Assembly: GCF_045862395.1 (NCBI RefSeq)
Contig: NZ_AP023087.1
Coordinates: 2,542,001 to 2,606,000, forward strand
Source: Marinicellulosiphila megalodicopiae
Lineage (GTDB): Bacteria; Pseudomonadota; Gammaproteobacteria; Pseudomonadales; Natronospirillaceae
Length of the DNA stretch: 64,000 nucleotides
Direction: 5' to 3'
The stretch's first letter is position 1, and each line of letters opens with the position of its first letter. Shown one piece after another: positions 55,670 through 64,000 of the stretch. The notes under the pieces were generated by a model. That model worked only from the letters and a program-made list of their open reading frames with translations, ran no database searches and was not told where the DNA came from. Both the position numbers and the translations under genes were made by a program.

Positions 55670-56310
55670 ATCAATCGAGAATAAACCGCAGGCACAATCG
55701 CTGCTAAAACAAACCCAACTATGATCATCCATAGTAAAGAAGCATCAATCCAAAACAATGCACTTAATCCCATTACCGCTGCAAACACAAAAAGAAACCC
55801 TGCCAAGCGGTGTGTTTTTCGCCAAACGTTTTCATCGGACAATGTCGCTTTTGTTCTTATACCAAACGAATGATTGGATTGTATTTTTCCCATAAAATTA
55901 CCCATAATTAAAAACACAAAAGACAATCCTGCTACTACCCAATGCCCCAGACTTTGAATCACATCCAATCCAGCCAATATAGAAATAATTTGTAACACCA
56001 CTAACAATAAAGCTATGGCCCCCACTACATAACTGAGTGCTTTTTTAGATTGTTTTAAATTTTCTTTTCTAGATTCAAGCTTAGCCACAAACATCATCAC
56101 TAAAATCAATATGATGAGTATGAATGGAAACACCGCTAACGCTATCCATTTATTAGCAAATTGATCTGGCTCGCCGGCCAAATTCCAATGTATAGGCAAG
56201 TGATTCACATCAATTGAAATACCAGCGCAGATAAAAATCATAAACGACAAACCGATTAGCTTTAAATACAAACGACCAAAGCCGTTTAAAAAAAATTCAT
56301 TCATGTTCAT
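55657..56310 (-). CDS. sdpI: SdpI family membrane protein
   Basis: 217 residues with about six membrane segments. The N-terminal part has the DUF1648 motif LPIHWNLAGEPDQFANKW, and the C-terminal part the SdpI block GNFMGKIQSNHSFGIRTKAT followed by ENVWRKTHRLAG. In Bacillus, SdpI is both immunity to the SdpC toxin and a sensor that sequesters SdpR. Here the start overlaps the ArsR-type gene by 4 bp, giving the same sdpR-sdpI pairing. No sdpABC toxin genes are visible, so the trigger is unknown. Confidence 0.85.
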   Translation of the reverse strand: MNMNEFFLNGFGRLYLKLIGLSFMIFICAGISIDVNHLPIHWNLAGEPDQFANKWIALAVFPFILIILILVMMFVAKLESRKENLKQSKKALSYVVGAIALLLVVLQIISILAGLDVIQSLGHWVVAGLSFVFLIMGNFMGKIQSNHSFGIRTKATLSDENVWRKTHRLAGFLFVFAAVMGLSALFWIDASLLWMIIVGFVLAAIVPAVYSRLIAAS

Positions 56311-56588
56311 TTTTTCGCTCCCAAATTAAATACGTGCATTAATTGCATTAATGATTCTTCTAATACCGATACATTTAATCGATAAAAATTATAATTGCCC
56401 TTTTTATAGTCAGTCACTAAATCGGCTTTTTTTAAAATGGCAAAATGTTTTGAAAGTGCAGGCTTACTTAAGTCAAAATGCGAGGCTAAATCCCCTGCGC
56501 ATAAATCATGTTCACGCAACAATCGCAAAATTTCTCTTCTTGTTGGGTCACCCAGTGCTTTGTAAACTTGATTCATTGTTAAATTCAT
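56307..56588 (-). CDS. sdpR: ArsR/SdpR-type repressor
   Basis: A 93-residue winged helix-turn-helix regulator (VYKALGDPTRREILRLLREH, FDLSKPALSKHFAILKKADL, KGNYNFYRL). It has no CVC metal-binding motif, which fits the SdpR branch rather than metal sensors. It is the first gene of the pair with sdpI. The two palindromic sites directly over and before its start suggest autorepression. The annotated Met may be followed by an alternative start four codons in (MNQV). Confidence 0.9.
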   Translation of the reverse strand: MNLTMNQVYKALGDPTRREILRLLREHDLCAGDLASHFDLSKPALSKHFAILKKADLVTDYKKGNYNFYRLNVSVLEESLMQLMHVFNLGAKK

Positions 56589-56633
56589 TTAACCAAAAGG
56601 TAAAACAATTCTAGTTAACCTTTTGGTTAAATG
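56589..56633 (-). promoter_or_regulatory. Tandem operator of the sdpR-sdpI pair
   Basis: A perfect inverted repeat, ATTTAACCAAAAGGT ... ACCTTTTGGTTAAAT, with the left arm ending at the start codon. Each arm is itself a dyad (TTAACC-N4-GGT(T)AA), so two repressor sites lie back to back. Position and sequence suggest binding by the adjacent ArsR-type protein. Confidence 0.75.
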
Positions 56634-56651
56634 CAAACTTTTTTTAATGCA

Positions 56652-56680
56652 AAAAAAAAGCAGCCAATCGGCTACTTTAT
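56652..56680 (-). terminator. Terminator of the 56713 gene
   Basis: Read on the minus strand: AAAGTAGCC-GATT-GGCTGCTTT then a run of T. About 33 bp beyond the stop. Confidence 0.85.
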
Positions 56681-56712
56681 CAAAACGTGGAGAGCTTTGT
56701 TTTAAATACTTT

Positions 56713-57267
56713 TTATAAATCTAAACTAAATTCTAATCCGACGGTTTGATACATTTTGTCAGAAAGATTTAAATTACTTTGCGAATAATTTAGAGAGATC
56801 AGTTGATTTGCTGCTAAGTGGTAGTTAAATTGAACACTTGGTTCTAAAACTAACATTGTGCATTCACAATTAACTGGTCGATCAATTCGCTTACCTTCTG
56901 CCCAATTTAAAGCTGTACCCATTAACATCGTAGCTGAGGCGCTTAATTTACCGGATTGTTTTGTATTTAATTGATAGGCCACATATGGCATTAAATACAC
57001 ATCAAAATTTTGTGGATCTTCTTTATAAAGTCTTTCTTTACCTGCGTTAGTTGCTAATGCAACAGTAAAGCCTCTATAAAAATTACCTACCATATGCTCT
57101 TCCATGGTGGCATCTAAAAATTGTGCATTATGATTATAAAAGTTTGTATCTTTTACTTCAAAGTCTACTGACCAGTTTTCTAAGTTAATGGTTGGTTGTT
57201 TTGCTATTGCTGCATGAGTCAATAATGAGAATGCTAACGTTGCGATAATTGGTTTTATAATGTTCAT
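56713..57267 (-). CDS. Exported outer-membrane-like protein
   Basis: About 184 residues from ATG 57267 (AAAGGTG upstream). The signal peptide MNIIKPIIATLAFSLLTHA ends near AIA. The mature part has alternating beta strands (GFTVALATNAG, FDVYLMPYVAYQLN, KLSASATMLMGTALNW, VLEPSVQFNYHL) and ends TVGLEFSLDL, a pattern of a small outer-membrane barrel. Two Cys in NCECTM are unusual for such proteins. Family not recognised; it resembles the exported protein at 12878 in layout. Confidence 0.6.
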   Translation of the reverse strand: MNIIKPIIATLAFSLLTHAAIAKQPTINLENWSVDFEVKDTNFYNHNAQFLDATMEEHMVGNFYRGFTVALATNAGKERLYKEDPQNFDVYLMPYVAYQLNTKQSGKLSASATMLMGTALNWAEGKRIDRPVNCECTMLVLEPSVQFNYHLAANQLISLNYSQSNLNLSDKMYQTVGLEFSLDL

Positions 57268-57867
57268 CTTAAAATACACCTTTCTTTTCAAGAATGGGGC
57301 AATAGCCCGTTGATTAAGTTGAGCGGATTATTACCTAATTTTTTTACTTCCACAAATGCCACTCAATGCATTTTACATAGTACAAAAGTCTAAAAAAAAA
57401 TTGGCGCTTTTGTATTTATAACCTACCAAGACCACTATCTATTTGGGTTGCAAAGGGATTAATAAAATTCATTGTGTCAAAAAAGTAACTAACATTTCTT
57501 TACAGTTTAGTTGAGCTAAAAAATATCATTACACTGATTTACACCTACTTACTTTAATTAAATCATTGAACCCCTTGATTCCACTGATGCATTGTATTTT
57601 TGCGTCAGAAAACATTCTTTTTTCAATAAAATGTAACTTTTTAATTCTATTTATTGTAATTTTTTGTGACATTTAGAATGACTTTGTAATGTGTGAAGTA
57701 CGACAACATTATTAACCGACAATTTTTTGATTTTTTTATCAGAACCTAAATAGTTTAATGGGATATAAAATATTTTCATTAAACAAAGCCACTTTTTAAA
57801 TGTGATTTTTAAGCTAATCTGAAAAATGAAGTAATCAAACTTACAATAAAGTTAACGGAGCGATTAG
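57268..57867. other. 600-bp intergenic region before the pilin cluster
   Basis: Divergent promoter region between the exported protein and the pilin genes. It is AT-rich and holds no open frame of note. A ribosome-site-like GGAG lies just before the pilin start at 57868. I could not fix a promoter. Confidence 0.5.
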
Positions 57868-58398
57868 ATGTCTCAACTTTCAATATCACACATGTACACA
57901 CAAAAAGGTTTCACTTTAATAGAACTTATTATGGTGATTGTAATTCTTGGAATTTTATCTGCCTTTGCAATTCCCAAATTTGCCGATTTGGGCGACAGTG
58001 CAAAAGATGCAATTTTAGATGGCGCACGGGCATCCGTATCCTCTGGTAATGCGATTGCCCATTCTGCATCCCTTGCAACAAATAGTCCCACAACGGTCAC
58101 ATTGGAAGGCACAGCTTACGCCCTAAGTAATGGTTATCCAACAACCGCTACCATTTTAACCATTGCAGGTATTTCTTCAGGTGCTGGTGGCGATTATGCC
58201 GTTTATGCTGATTCAGCATCGCCTGATGTTGTAGCAATTACAGTAAGCGGTGCAGTAACTGGTGATAATTGTTTTGCATATACTGAAGCTGCATCTGGTG
58301 GTGCATCAAGCATAACCATAATGGGGGTATGGACGGACGTAGATAGTAGCGGTACGTTAAATGCTGCCGACACATGTTCATCTGTGACCATGCAATAA
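57868..58398 (+). CDS. mshA: MSHA-type major pilin
   Basis: A 176-residue type IV prepilin with leader ending KG and the mature start FTLIELIMVIVILGILSAFA (methylated Phe site, Glu at +5). The mature region has the DLGDSAKDAILDGARA stretch and a C-terminal disulfide pair (DNCFAY ... DTCSSV) typical of MSHA and similar pilins. It is followed closely by four further prepilin-like genes. Family assignment to MSHA rather than PilA rests on the cluster. Confidence 0.82.
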   Translation: MSQLSISHMYTQKGFTLIELIMVIVILGILSAFAIPKFADLGDSAKDAILDGARASVSSGNAIAHSASLATNSPTTVTLEGTAYALSNGYPTTATILTIAGISSGAGGDYAVYADSASPDVVAITVSGAVTGDNCFAYTEAASGGASSITIMGVWTDVDSSGTLNAADTCSSVTMQ

Positions 58399-58409
58399 TT
58401 GAGTGACTT

Positions 58410-58910
58410 ATGCTGCTTAACTTTCGCTTCGTGCAGCAACATCAAAATGGCTTTACATTAATTGAATTAATTATGGTCATTTTGGTGTTATCCATTTTAA
58501 GCGCAGTCACTATTAGTAAATTTCCAAACACAGCAATATATGATCAACGATATTTTGTAGATGAAACCATCAGTGCCATTAAATTTGCTGCAAAAAAATC
58601 AAAAACCAGCGGTTGCCCAGTTAAATTAACTTTAACTGTCAATAGTTATCAGATCACAATTGATCCTGCTTGCTCTACCAATTTTACTCAAACATTAACT
58701 TTGCAAGACCAATCCACCGCCTTACAAAATAGCAATTCAGTTGGGGTGGTTATCACAAGTAATCCTTTAGAAATTATTTTTCATTCAAATTTTACTATAA
58801 CAAATACAAGTGATGTTTTATTGGTAGCCCACCCTATTAATTTTTCTAGCGCACTAGGTTTGAATCAAACCTTATATTTAGAAGGACAAACGGGATTGAT
58901 TTATGAATAA
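58410..58910 (+). CDS. mshC: MshC-like minor prepilin
   Basis: A 166-residue prepilin: short leader ending NG, then FTLIELIMVILVLSILSAVT. The mature part contains YDQRYFVDETISAIKFAAKK and CPVKLTL, typical of MshC-like minor pilins. It overlaps the next gene by 8 bp. Confidence 0.75.
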   Translation: MLLNFRFVQQHQNGFTLIELIMVILVLSILSAVTISKFPNTAIYDQRYFVDETISAIKFAAKKSKTSGCPVKLTLTVNSYQITIDPACSTNFTQTLTLQDQSTALQNSNSVGVVITSNPLEIIFHSNFTITNTSDVLLVAHPINFSSALGLNQTLYLEGQTGLIYE

Positions 58911-59412
58911 CAAAAATATCCATAATCAAATTGGCGTAACACTTATTGAACTAGTAATTAGTATGGTGATTCTTTCAATTATGATCGTTGCCATGTTTGA
59001 AGCCATGGCCTCCATTTCAAAATCAAATGCCGATCCAATGCTAAGAGCACAGAGTTTAAGTATTGCGCAATCTTACTTAGAAGAAATTCAGTCTAAAGCC
59101 TTTTTAGATCCAACTACTAACTCTTGGTGCGGTGTATCCATGCCAACTGATTCAAGTCGCTCAAGCAGAGCGCGTTTTGATGATATTTGTGACTACCAAA
59201 GTTTACCTGACACCGTGGTTAGAAATTTAAATAATACTGCAATTGCGTCTTTAGCTAATTATCAAGTCACCGTATCAATAACAGCAGATGCAAGCGTCGA
59301 TTTAGAAGGGTTATTAGGCACAGCAAATGATTCAGCCCTTATAACAGTAAACGTCACATCTGCTGACAATCAATCTGTACAACTGAATGTATATCGAGCA
59401 AATAATGATTAA
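58903..59412 (+). CDS. mshD: MshD-like minor prepilin
   Basis: A 169-residue prepilin whose cleavage site is less canonical (IG-VTLIELVISMVILSIMIV, with Val at +1 where Phe/Met is usual). The AQSYLEEIQSKAFLDP stretch and C-terminal beta part fit MshD. The start overlaps mshC; the end overlaps the mshO-like gene by 8 bp. Confidence 0.72.
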   Translation: MNNKNIHNQIGVTLIELVISMVILSIMIVAMFEAMASISKSNADPMLRAQSLSIAQSYLEEIQSKAFLDPTTNSWCGVSMPTDSSRSSRARFDDICDYQSLPDTVVRNLNNTAIASLANYQVTVSITADASVDLEGLLGTANDSALITVNVTSADNQSVQLNVYRANND

Positions 59413-60343
59413 TATTAAATCCAAAACCAATTTAAATGGGTTTACATTGATTGAATTAATCATGGTCATTACTTTAATGTCAATTTTAGCTGTGGTTATA
59501 ACCCCAATTCTTTCTAGACCATTTGCAAATTATCAAACGCAATATGCAAGACAAGAGTTAGTGCATTTAGCCCAAAGTAGCGCCGATAAGATTTCACAAG
59601 AACTAAAACAAGCGCTGCCTAACTCTATTAGAATTTCAGCCGATGGATCCACTTTAGAATTTATATTAATTGAACAAGGAGGAAGATACCGCTCGTCTAT
59701 CATTGCTAGCGATAACACCGCTTTAACAGCTTCTCAAGCTGACAGTCAATTTACAGTGCTTGGCGAATTTGGATCATATAACAACGATAATGTACGCTTG
59801 AGTTTATTTAATACCAATGCCACGCAACTGTATAATCAAATAGTATTAAGCACCGACCAAACCACTGTAACTGCTGCTAATAACAATATTCAAGTCAGCC
59901 CATTAGCTGTCACAGCCTGCAGTGATGATTGCTCACAAACAGCCAATACTGCACCGATTACATCGGTTACTTTACAACGAGCTCATCAATTTGACAGCCA
60001 AGGATTTGGCTCACCTAGAAATAGAATTTTTTTATTTTCAACGGGAGTGATCTATCAATGTGGATTAGATACCGCGGCGGCTGACGGGTCATTAAATATC
60101 GTACGTTATCAAAATTACGATTTTGCAAGCGATCAAATTGACTTAGATACTCGAACTGAAATTGAAGCCTCTACTAATGAGTCAAGTTCAATATTGAGCC
60201 AAACCCTTTCTGATTGTGAATTTAGTTACACGCAGGGCAATAGCACAAGATCTGGTGTGATTGAAATTTCTATCACCATGGAAAATTCTATTGCAGGAAC
60301 CATCACATTATTAAAACAGGTCTTAGTTCAAAATGCGCCTTAA
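59405..60343 (+). CDS. mshO: MshO-like minor prepilin
   Basis: About 312 residues from ATG 59405. The leader ends NG, with FTLIELIMVITLMSILAVVI. The mature region, with YARQELVHLAQSSADKISQE and CSDDCSQ, matches the large MSHA minor pilin MshO. Operonic with both neighbours. Confidence 0.75.
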   Translation: MINIKSKTNLNGFTLIELIMVITLMSILAVVITPILSRPFANYQTQYARQELVHLAQSSADKISQELKQALPNSIRISADGSTLEFILIEQGGRYRSSIIASDNTALTASQADSQFTVLGEFGSYNNDNVRLSLFNTNATQLYNQIVLSTDQTTVTAANNNIQVSPLAVTACSDDCSQTANTAPITSVTLQRAHQFDSQGFGSPRNRIFLFSTGVIYQCGLDTAAADGSLNIVRYQNYDFASDQIDLDTRTEIEASTNESSSILSQTLSDCEFSYTQGNSTRSGVIEISITMENSIAGTITLLKQVLVQNAP

Positions 60344-60767
60344 AATCAGTGAGAAATCCAATCAATCTGGAATGGCGTTAGTTGCCGTGATATTCATCAT
60401 GCTTGTAATTGGCTCATCGATCGTCATGATGATGAAATTTTCAAATATCGCTCAAGCGGACATTGACCAATCCTTACAAGCAAATCGTGCCGACTTATCA
60501 GCAAAATCGGCATTAGCCTGGGGTATTTACCATGCAAAAAATGACAATAATTGTGATAATGCAAGAATCCCTAATACAGCTAACCCTACGGATACGATTG
60601 AGTTAACGGCATTTGTTGGTTTTGAAATGACTGTCAGTTGTGTTTTAAATCAATACAATGGCGGAATTAATATCATGGTATTAACCGCAACATCCGAATT
60701 TGGATCGAATCCAAGCTCAAATGATTACGTATGGCGCTCTATTTCAGCGTCAGTAGAAATTTATTAA
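60333..60767 (+). CDS. mshP: MshP-like prepilin-type protein
   Basis: A 144-residue protein with a non-canonical prepilin-like start (SGMALVAVIFIMLVIGSSIV) and an extended N-terminus, as in MshP. It is the last gene of the cluster, ending convergently 4 bp into lpxK. mshQ is not present after it. Confidence 0.7.
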   Translation: MRLKISEKSNQSGMALVAVIFIMLVIGSSIVMMMKFSNIAQADIDQSLQANRADLSAKSALAWGIYHAKNDNNCDNARIPNTANPTDTIELTAFVGFEMTVSCVLNQYNGGINIMVLTATSEFGSNPSSNDYVWRSISASVEIY

Positions 60768-61738
60768 TTGGCTAATATCGCTATTTTTATTGCTTCGAGA
60801 TTATTTTCATCCATTGTTGCTTCGACCTTACAATAATACAATCCATCAATATTGTTTAAATCAAACCCTCGACACTTAACAAAATCCTTTTCTGTCATAA
60901 TAATATTGCCTTTCAATTTTTTTAAATCCTGTTCAATAAAACCATGATGATCCCTAAATTCTAAAGTTGAATATTGAGGCACAAATTCATTAACCAACTT
61001 ATAAAAAGATTCAGGATTAGCAATAGCACTGACCAATGTAATATTTTGCAAATCTGCAATATTGATTCTTTCATTTTTTTGATTGTAAAAGCCTAAACAC
61101 TTTATATTAAAACTCGGGATAGTCGGCTGAATTGAGTGATGTGATTTTTCACCTTTACAAAAAACAAAGTCTGCTTGTTTTAAAAATGCTTTTGTTTGCC
61201 TTAAGGGCCCTGCTGGCAACAACCAGCCATTGCCAAATCCACGCAATCCATCTATCAAAACTATATTTAAATGTCTTGGCATTTGCCAATGCTGTAAACC
61301 ATCGTCAGATAAAATGACATCCACATCATATAATTGGTTAATTTTTTTGATGGCTAACATTCTTTTTTTAGAAATCACAACGGGAATATTTAGATTTTGT
61401 GCATGGGTTAATGCTTCGTCCCCTGCATGTTTAGCAAGACTATCAGGCAAAACCACAAAGGGCTCCCAAGGTGGCATCGCCCCATAACCTCTTGCAATAA
61501 TAGCAACACTTATATTTTGAGAAATTAAATAGTTTGCTAACAGTTGAATAAAAGGTGTTTTACCTGTTCCACCCGCTGTTATATTTCCGACAACCACTAT
61601 TTTTGTTTGATTGTTTAATTCTATTTTTTTTCCTTTATTTTTTTTTATGGCAATATCAATGTATGACAAAACAAAATACAACGCTGAAAAAGGCAATAAC
61701 AAAAGTGATTTAAAATTTTTAGTTTGCCAGAGCTTCAT
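60764..61738 (-). CDS. lpxK: Tetraacyldisaccharide 4'-kinase LpxK
   Basis: LpxK phosphorylates the lipid A disaccharide at the 4' position in the inner membrane. The 324 residues have an N-terminal membrane helix (LLLPFSALYFVLSYIDIA), the P-loop VGNITAGGTGKTPF and motif SDDGLQHWQM. A C-terminal TEKDFVKC fits the family. It follows msbA by 4 bp, the standard msbA-lpxK pairing. Confidence 0.95.
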   Translation of the reverse strand: MKLWQTKNFKSLLLLPFSALYFVLSYIDIAIKKNKGKKIELNNQTKIVVVGNITAGGTGKTPFIQLLANYLISQNISVAIIARGYGAMPPWEPFVVLPDSLAKHAGDEALTHAQNLNIPVVISKKRMLAIKKINQLYDVDVILSDDGLQHWQMPRHLNIVLIDGLRGFGNGWLLPAGPLRQTKAFLKQADFVFCKGEKSHHSIQPTIPSFNIKCLGFYNQKNERINIADLQNITLVSAIANPESFYKLVNEFVPQYSTLEFRDHHGFIEQDLKKLKGNIIMTEKDFVKCRGFDLNNIDGLYYCKVEATMDENNLEAIKIAILAN

Positions 61739-61742
61739 GAAT

Positions 61743-63467
61743 TCATTCCGTTTGATTTAACATCAATTTAAACAACCCATCTTGCTGACTTAATTGTTCG
61801 TAATGACCAGATTGTTTAATTTGCCCATTTTCTAACACAATAATTTTATCTGCATTTTTGATTGTCGATAATCGATGTGCAATCACTAATGTGGTTTTGT
61901 TTTGCATTAAATCATTTAACGCTTGCTGTACTTTGGCTTCTGATTGGTTATCTAAGGCAGAAGTTGCTTCATCTAATAATAAAATTGGCGCATCTTTTAA
62001 AAATGCGCGAGCAATAGCAATGCGTTGTTTTTGACCACCAGAAAGATTTGAACCATCTGCTTGTATCATAGTTTGCAACTGGCCATCCATATGCTCAGCA
62101 AACTCCCAAACATGGGCATGAATAGCCGCTTTTTTTACATTTTCTTCATTGGCATGAGGCTGACCAAATGCGATATTGTCATATAATGTTCCAGCAAAAA
62201 TAATTGGCTGCTGTGTCACTAAAGCGATATGACTTCTAAGACTGTGAAGTGTCAACTGATCAATAGACTGATTATTTATTTGAATACAACCAGATTGAGC
62301 ATTATATAATCTCACAATCAATTGAATTAAAGTACTTTTACCTGAACCAGAACGTCCAACAAGAGCAACTGTTTGACCGGATCGAATTTCGATATTAATT
62401 TTATCTAGCACCGTTTTTTCTGATTCGGGGTATGTAAATTCTAAATTTTTGATAGATAAATCACATTTTTTTTCATCTAAAATATCTGTGCCACTGTCTT
62501 GCTCTTTGACTAAATCCATTTGAGAAAACACCATTTTACTGGCTTCAGAGATTTTATTGTAACGATCATTCAGTTTAGATAAATTTTTAAACGGCCTTGC
62601 ACACCCAACTAATGCAGTAAAAACTGCAACCAATTTACCCACTTCGACTTCAAGGTTAAACGATGCCCAAATAACAATCCCCAATCCAACACCTGAAATA
62701 ACATTGACAATTAAAATAGAAAAACATTTGGTTACCACTACTTTAATACTTTGAGATTTGGTTACTTTGCTTTGAGATGAAAACTTACCAAATTGATTAT
62801 CTTGCTGAGTAAAGACCCTAATTACTTCTTGACCTTTTACATTTTCATTAAATGTTTCTGTCAAAACTCCAAGTGATTTTTGTACTTTTCTATTATATTT
62901 TCTAAAAAACTTAGTGCTATAGCTCACTGAAAAAGCAATAAATGGAAATACTGTAAAAAAGACTAACGTTAACTCCCAACTTTGATACAAGGCAGCACCA
63001 ATAAAGGCAATTATACCTAATGCATCTCTTAGTATTACCGTTAAAAAACCAGAGTAAAAAGTTCGCATTTGCTCAATATTAAAAATAAGTTTACTGAGCA
63101 TTTCTCCTGTTGATATATTTTTTATAAATTGAATATCAGTAAATTGCAGTTTTTTAAAATAATCAATTCGAATTTTATGGCCAACTTCAAATCCAATTCG
63201 TTCAATGAAATAAACGGCAATGAAATTACTCAAGCCCAAAAACACAAATAATAAAAATATTTTAAACGGCAAAGTTAATATCGAATACTGTATTTCTTCG
63301 GATAAAAAATCAGGTGATCCAAATGTTTTTGCTGTTGATGTTAATTCGGCAATCATTGAAATTTGTAATGATTGAGCAAAAGCAGCGCATAAAAATCCAA
63401 CAACCGTTAAGATCCAATATAATTTATATGTTTTTGAATAGCTAAAAATCCGACTGAATATACTCAT
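61743..63467 (-). CDS. msbA: Lipid A export ATP-binding/permease MsbA
   Basis: A 574-residue half-transporter that flips lipid A-core across the inner membrane. There are six membrane helices in the first ~320 residues. The nucleotide-binding domain has Walker A ALVGRSGSGKSTL, signature LSGGQKQRIAIARAF and Walker B ILLLDEATSALD. It is 12 bp from exbD. Confidence 0.93.
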   Translation of the reverse strand: MSIFSRIFSYSKTYKLYWILTVVGFLCAAFAQSLQISMIAELTSTAKTFGSPDFLSEEIQYSILTLPFKIFLLFVFLGLSNFIAVYFIERIGFEVGHKIRIDYFKKLQFTDIQFIKNISTGEMLSKLIFNIEQMRTFYSGFLTVILRDALGIIAFIGAALYQSWELTLVFFTVFPFIAFSVSYSTKFFRKYNRKVQKSLGVLTETFNENVKGQEVIRVFTQQDNQFGKFSSQSKVTKSQSIKVVVTKCFSILIVNVISGVGLGIVIWASFNLEVEVGKLVAVFTALVGCARPFKNLSKLNDRYNKISEASKMVFSQMDLVKEQDSGTDILDEKKCDLSIKNLEFTYPESEKTVLDKINIEIRSGQTVALVGRSGSGKSTLIQLIVRLYNAQSGCIQINNQSIDQLTLHSLRSHIALVTQQPIIFAGTLYDNIAFGQPHANEENVKKAAIHAHVWEFAEHMDGQLQTMIQADGSNLSGGQKQRIAIARAFLKDAPILLLDEATSALDNQSEAKVQQALNDLMQNKTTLVIAHRLSTIKNADKIIVLENGQIKQSGHYEQLSQQDGLFKLMLNQTE

Positions 63468-63479
63468 AAATACTAATGA

Positions 63480-63896
63480 TTACTCTTGAAGTTGTTGCGT
63501 CACTATAAATAAGTTTTGATAACCCATGCTTGCTAAGGTTTGTGTGACAAGTACATAACTTTCGATTGGAGATTTTTGATCGGCTCGGTAATAAAACTTT
63601 GTGTCTTTTGGCAGACTCATTTCACCTAATACATACTTTAAATTATTTTCACTGTTTTTATTTAAAGTTTGATCATTCACTGAAATCTTCCCTGAAGCAT
63701 CAACAATTATTTCAATTTTCTTATCATCAGATTGCACTGTATTGCTCGATGATTGTGGCAAAGTGATGTCTTGCTCATAATTTTTATTAAATGTCGTACT
63801 GACCATAAAAAAGATAAGTAATAAAAAGACGACATCTATTAGAGGCGTTAAATTGACTTGCGCCTCTTCTCTTTGTTTGGTTCGAAATCTAATCAC
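63480..63896 (-). CDS. exbD: ExbD/TolR family biopolymer transport protein
   Basis: A 138-residue protein with GTG start three bases after the ExbB-like stop. One membrane helix (LTPLIDVVFLLLIFFMVSTT) contains the conserved Asp of proton-channel subunits, followed by a periplasmic domain with YYRADQKSPIESYVLVTQTL. Together with the ExbB-like gene this energises outer-membrane or LPS-related transport; beside msbA-lpxK it is a common gammaproteobacterial arrangement. Confidence 0.9.
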   Translation of the reverse strand: MIRFRTKQREEAQVNLTPLIDVVFLLLIFFMVSTTFNKNYEQDITLPQSSSNTVQSDDKKIEIIVDASGKISVNDQTLNKNSENNLKYVLGEMSLPKDTKFYYRADQKSPIESYVLVTQTLASMGYQNLFIVTQQLQE

Positions 63897-63899
63897 GAA

Positions 63900-64000
63900 T
63901 CAATCGTCCTTTTCAGTATGGATCGCATCAACTAATTTAGTACTGGCCTGCTCCATAGAAATCAACAGGTTATCGACTTTACGCTGAAGGGCTCGGTGAA
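63900..64000 (-). CDS. exbB: ExbB/MotA/TolQ-type proton channel protein, C-terminal end (partial)
   Basis: Only the last 32 codons are in the window: HRALQRKVDNLLISMEQAST and a tail ending HTEKDD. The helical end and position directly before exbD identify it as the ExbB partner. Confidence 0.75.
   Translation of the reverse strand, partial: HRALQRKVDNLLISMEQASTKLVDAIHTEKDD

Overview
The window is chromosome from a low-GC gammaproteobacterium, probably marine. Supporting signs are the carA-carB-greA order, an exbB-exbD-msbA-lpxK lipid A block, an MSHA-type pilin cluster, rdgC, a rhombosortase-type rhomboid, an MksBEF condensin, and tRNA genes with encoded CCA ends. I cannot name the genus.

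Layout. 1-7.4 kb is core: the end of carA, then carB, greA and miaB, with an IS1595-type insertion between greA and miaB. 7.7-11.5 kb holds a two-gene unit for a large secreted metalloprotease-like protein with a C-terminal membrane anchor. Two tRNA genes (Met, Gln) follow on the minus strand. 12-16 kb carries small unknown genes and a lipoprotein GH53 galactanase with a long Thr-Gln linker.

16-22 kb is accessory DNA. It has dispersed MITE-like repeats, a truncated group II intron whose reverse transcriptase is fused to foreign sequence, an HNH-like gene with an unknown partner, and DUF5071 and DUF4304 proteins. 22.4-28.5 kb is a complete mksF-mksE-mksB condensin operon without the Wadjet nuclease jetD/mksG. 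28.7-31.9 kb is a duplicated bcp block enclosing one secreted-protein gene; the second bcp has an N-terminal frameshift. 31.9-36.4 kb is an ABC-three-component (ABC-3C) conflict operon: a nuclease-like/CTD protein, a middle component, a DUF3732 ATPase, and a fourth gene I do not recognise. 37-44 kb carries an ankyrin/TPR protein and decaying genes (a fic gene with three lesions, a frameshifted GNAT, a remnant at 43.8-44.1 kb), plus a sulfotransferase and a YdeI protein fused to a CDGSH iron-sulfur motif.

44.2-50.2 kb has a methyltransferase, a polar amino-acid ABC module with binding protein and permease fused, a second permease, a prokaryotic ionotropic-glutamate-receptor-like protein, an MFS transporter and a periplasmic rhodanese. 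A second IS1595 copy follows. 51.4-53.5 kb pairs an M6-type metalloprotease with an overlapping rhombosortase. The protease C-terminus shares an unusual G-x-x-N-x-I-W-L anchor motif with the large protein at 8.2-11.5 kb, which suggests one processing enzyme serves both. The window ends with rdgC, an sdpR-sdpI autoregulated pair, an outer-membrane-like protein, an mshA/C/D/O/P-like pilin cluster, and lpxK-msbA-exbD-exbB on the opposite strand.

The best candidates for something undescribed are the variant rhombosortase signal, the four-gene ABC-3C operon, and the glutamate-receptor/transporter neighbourhood.
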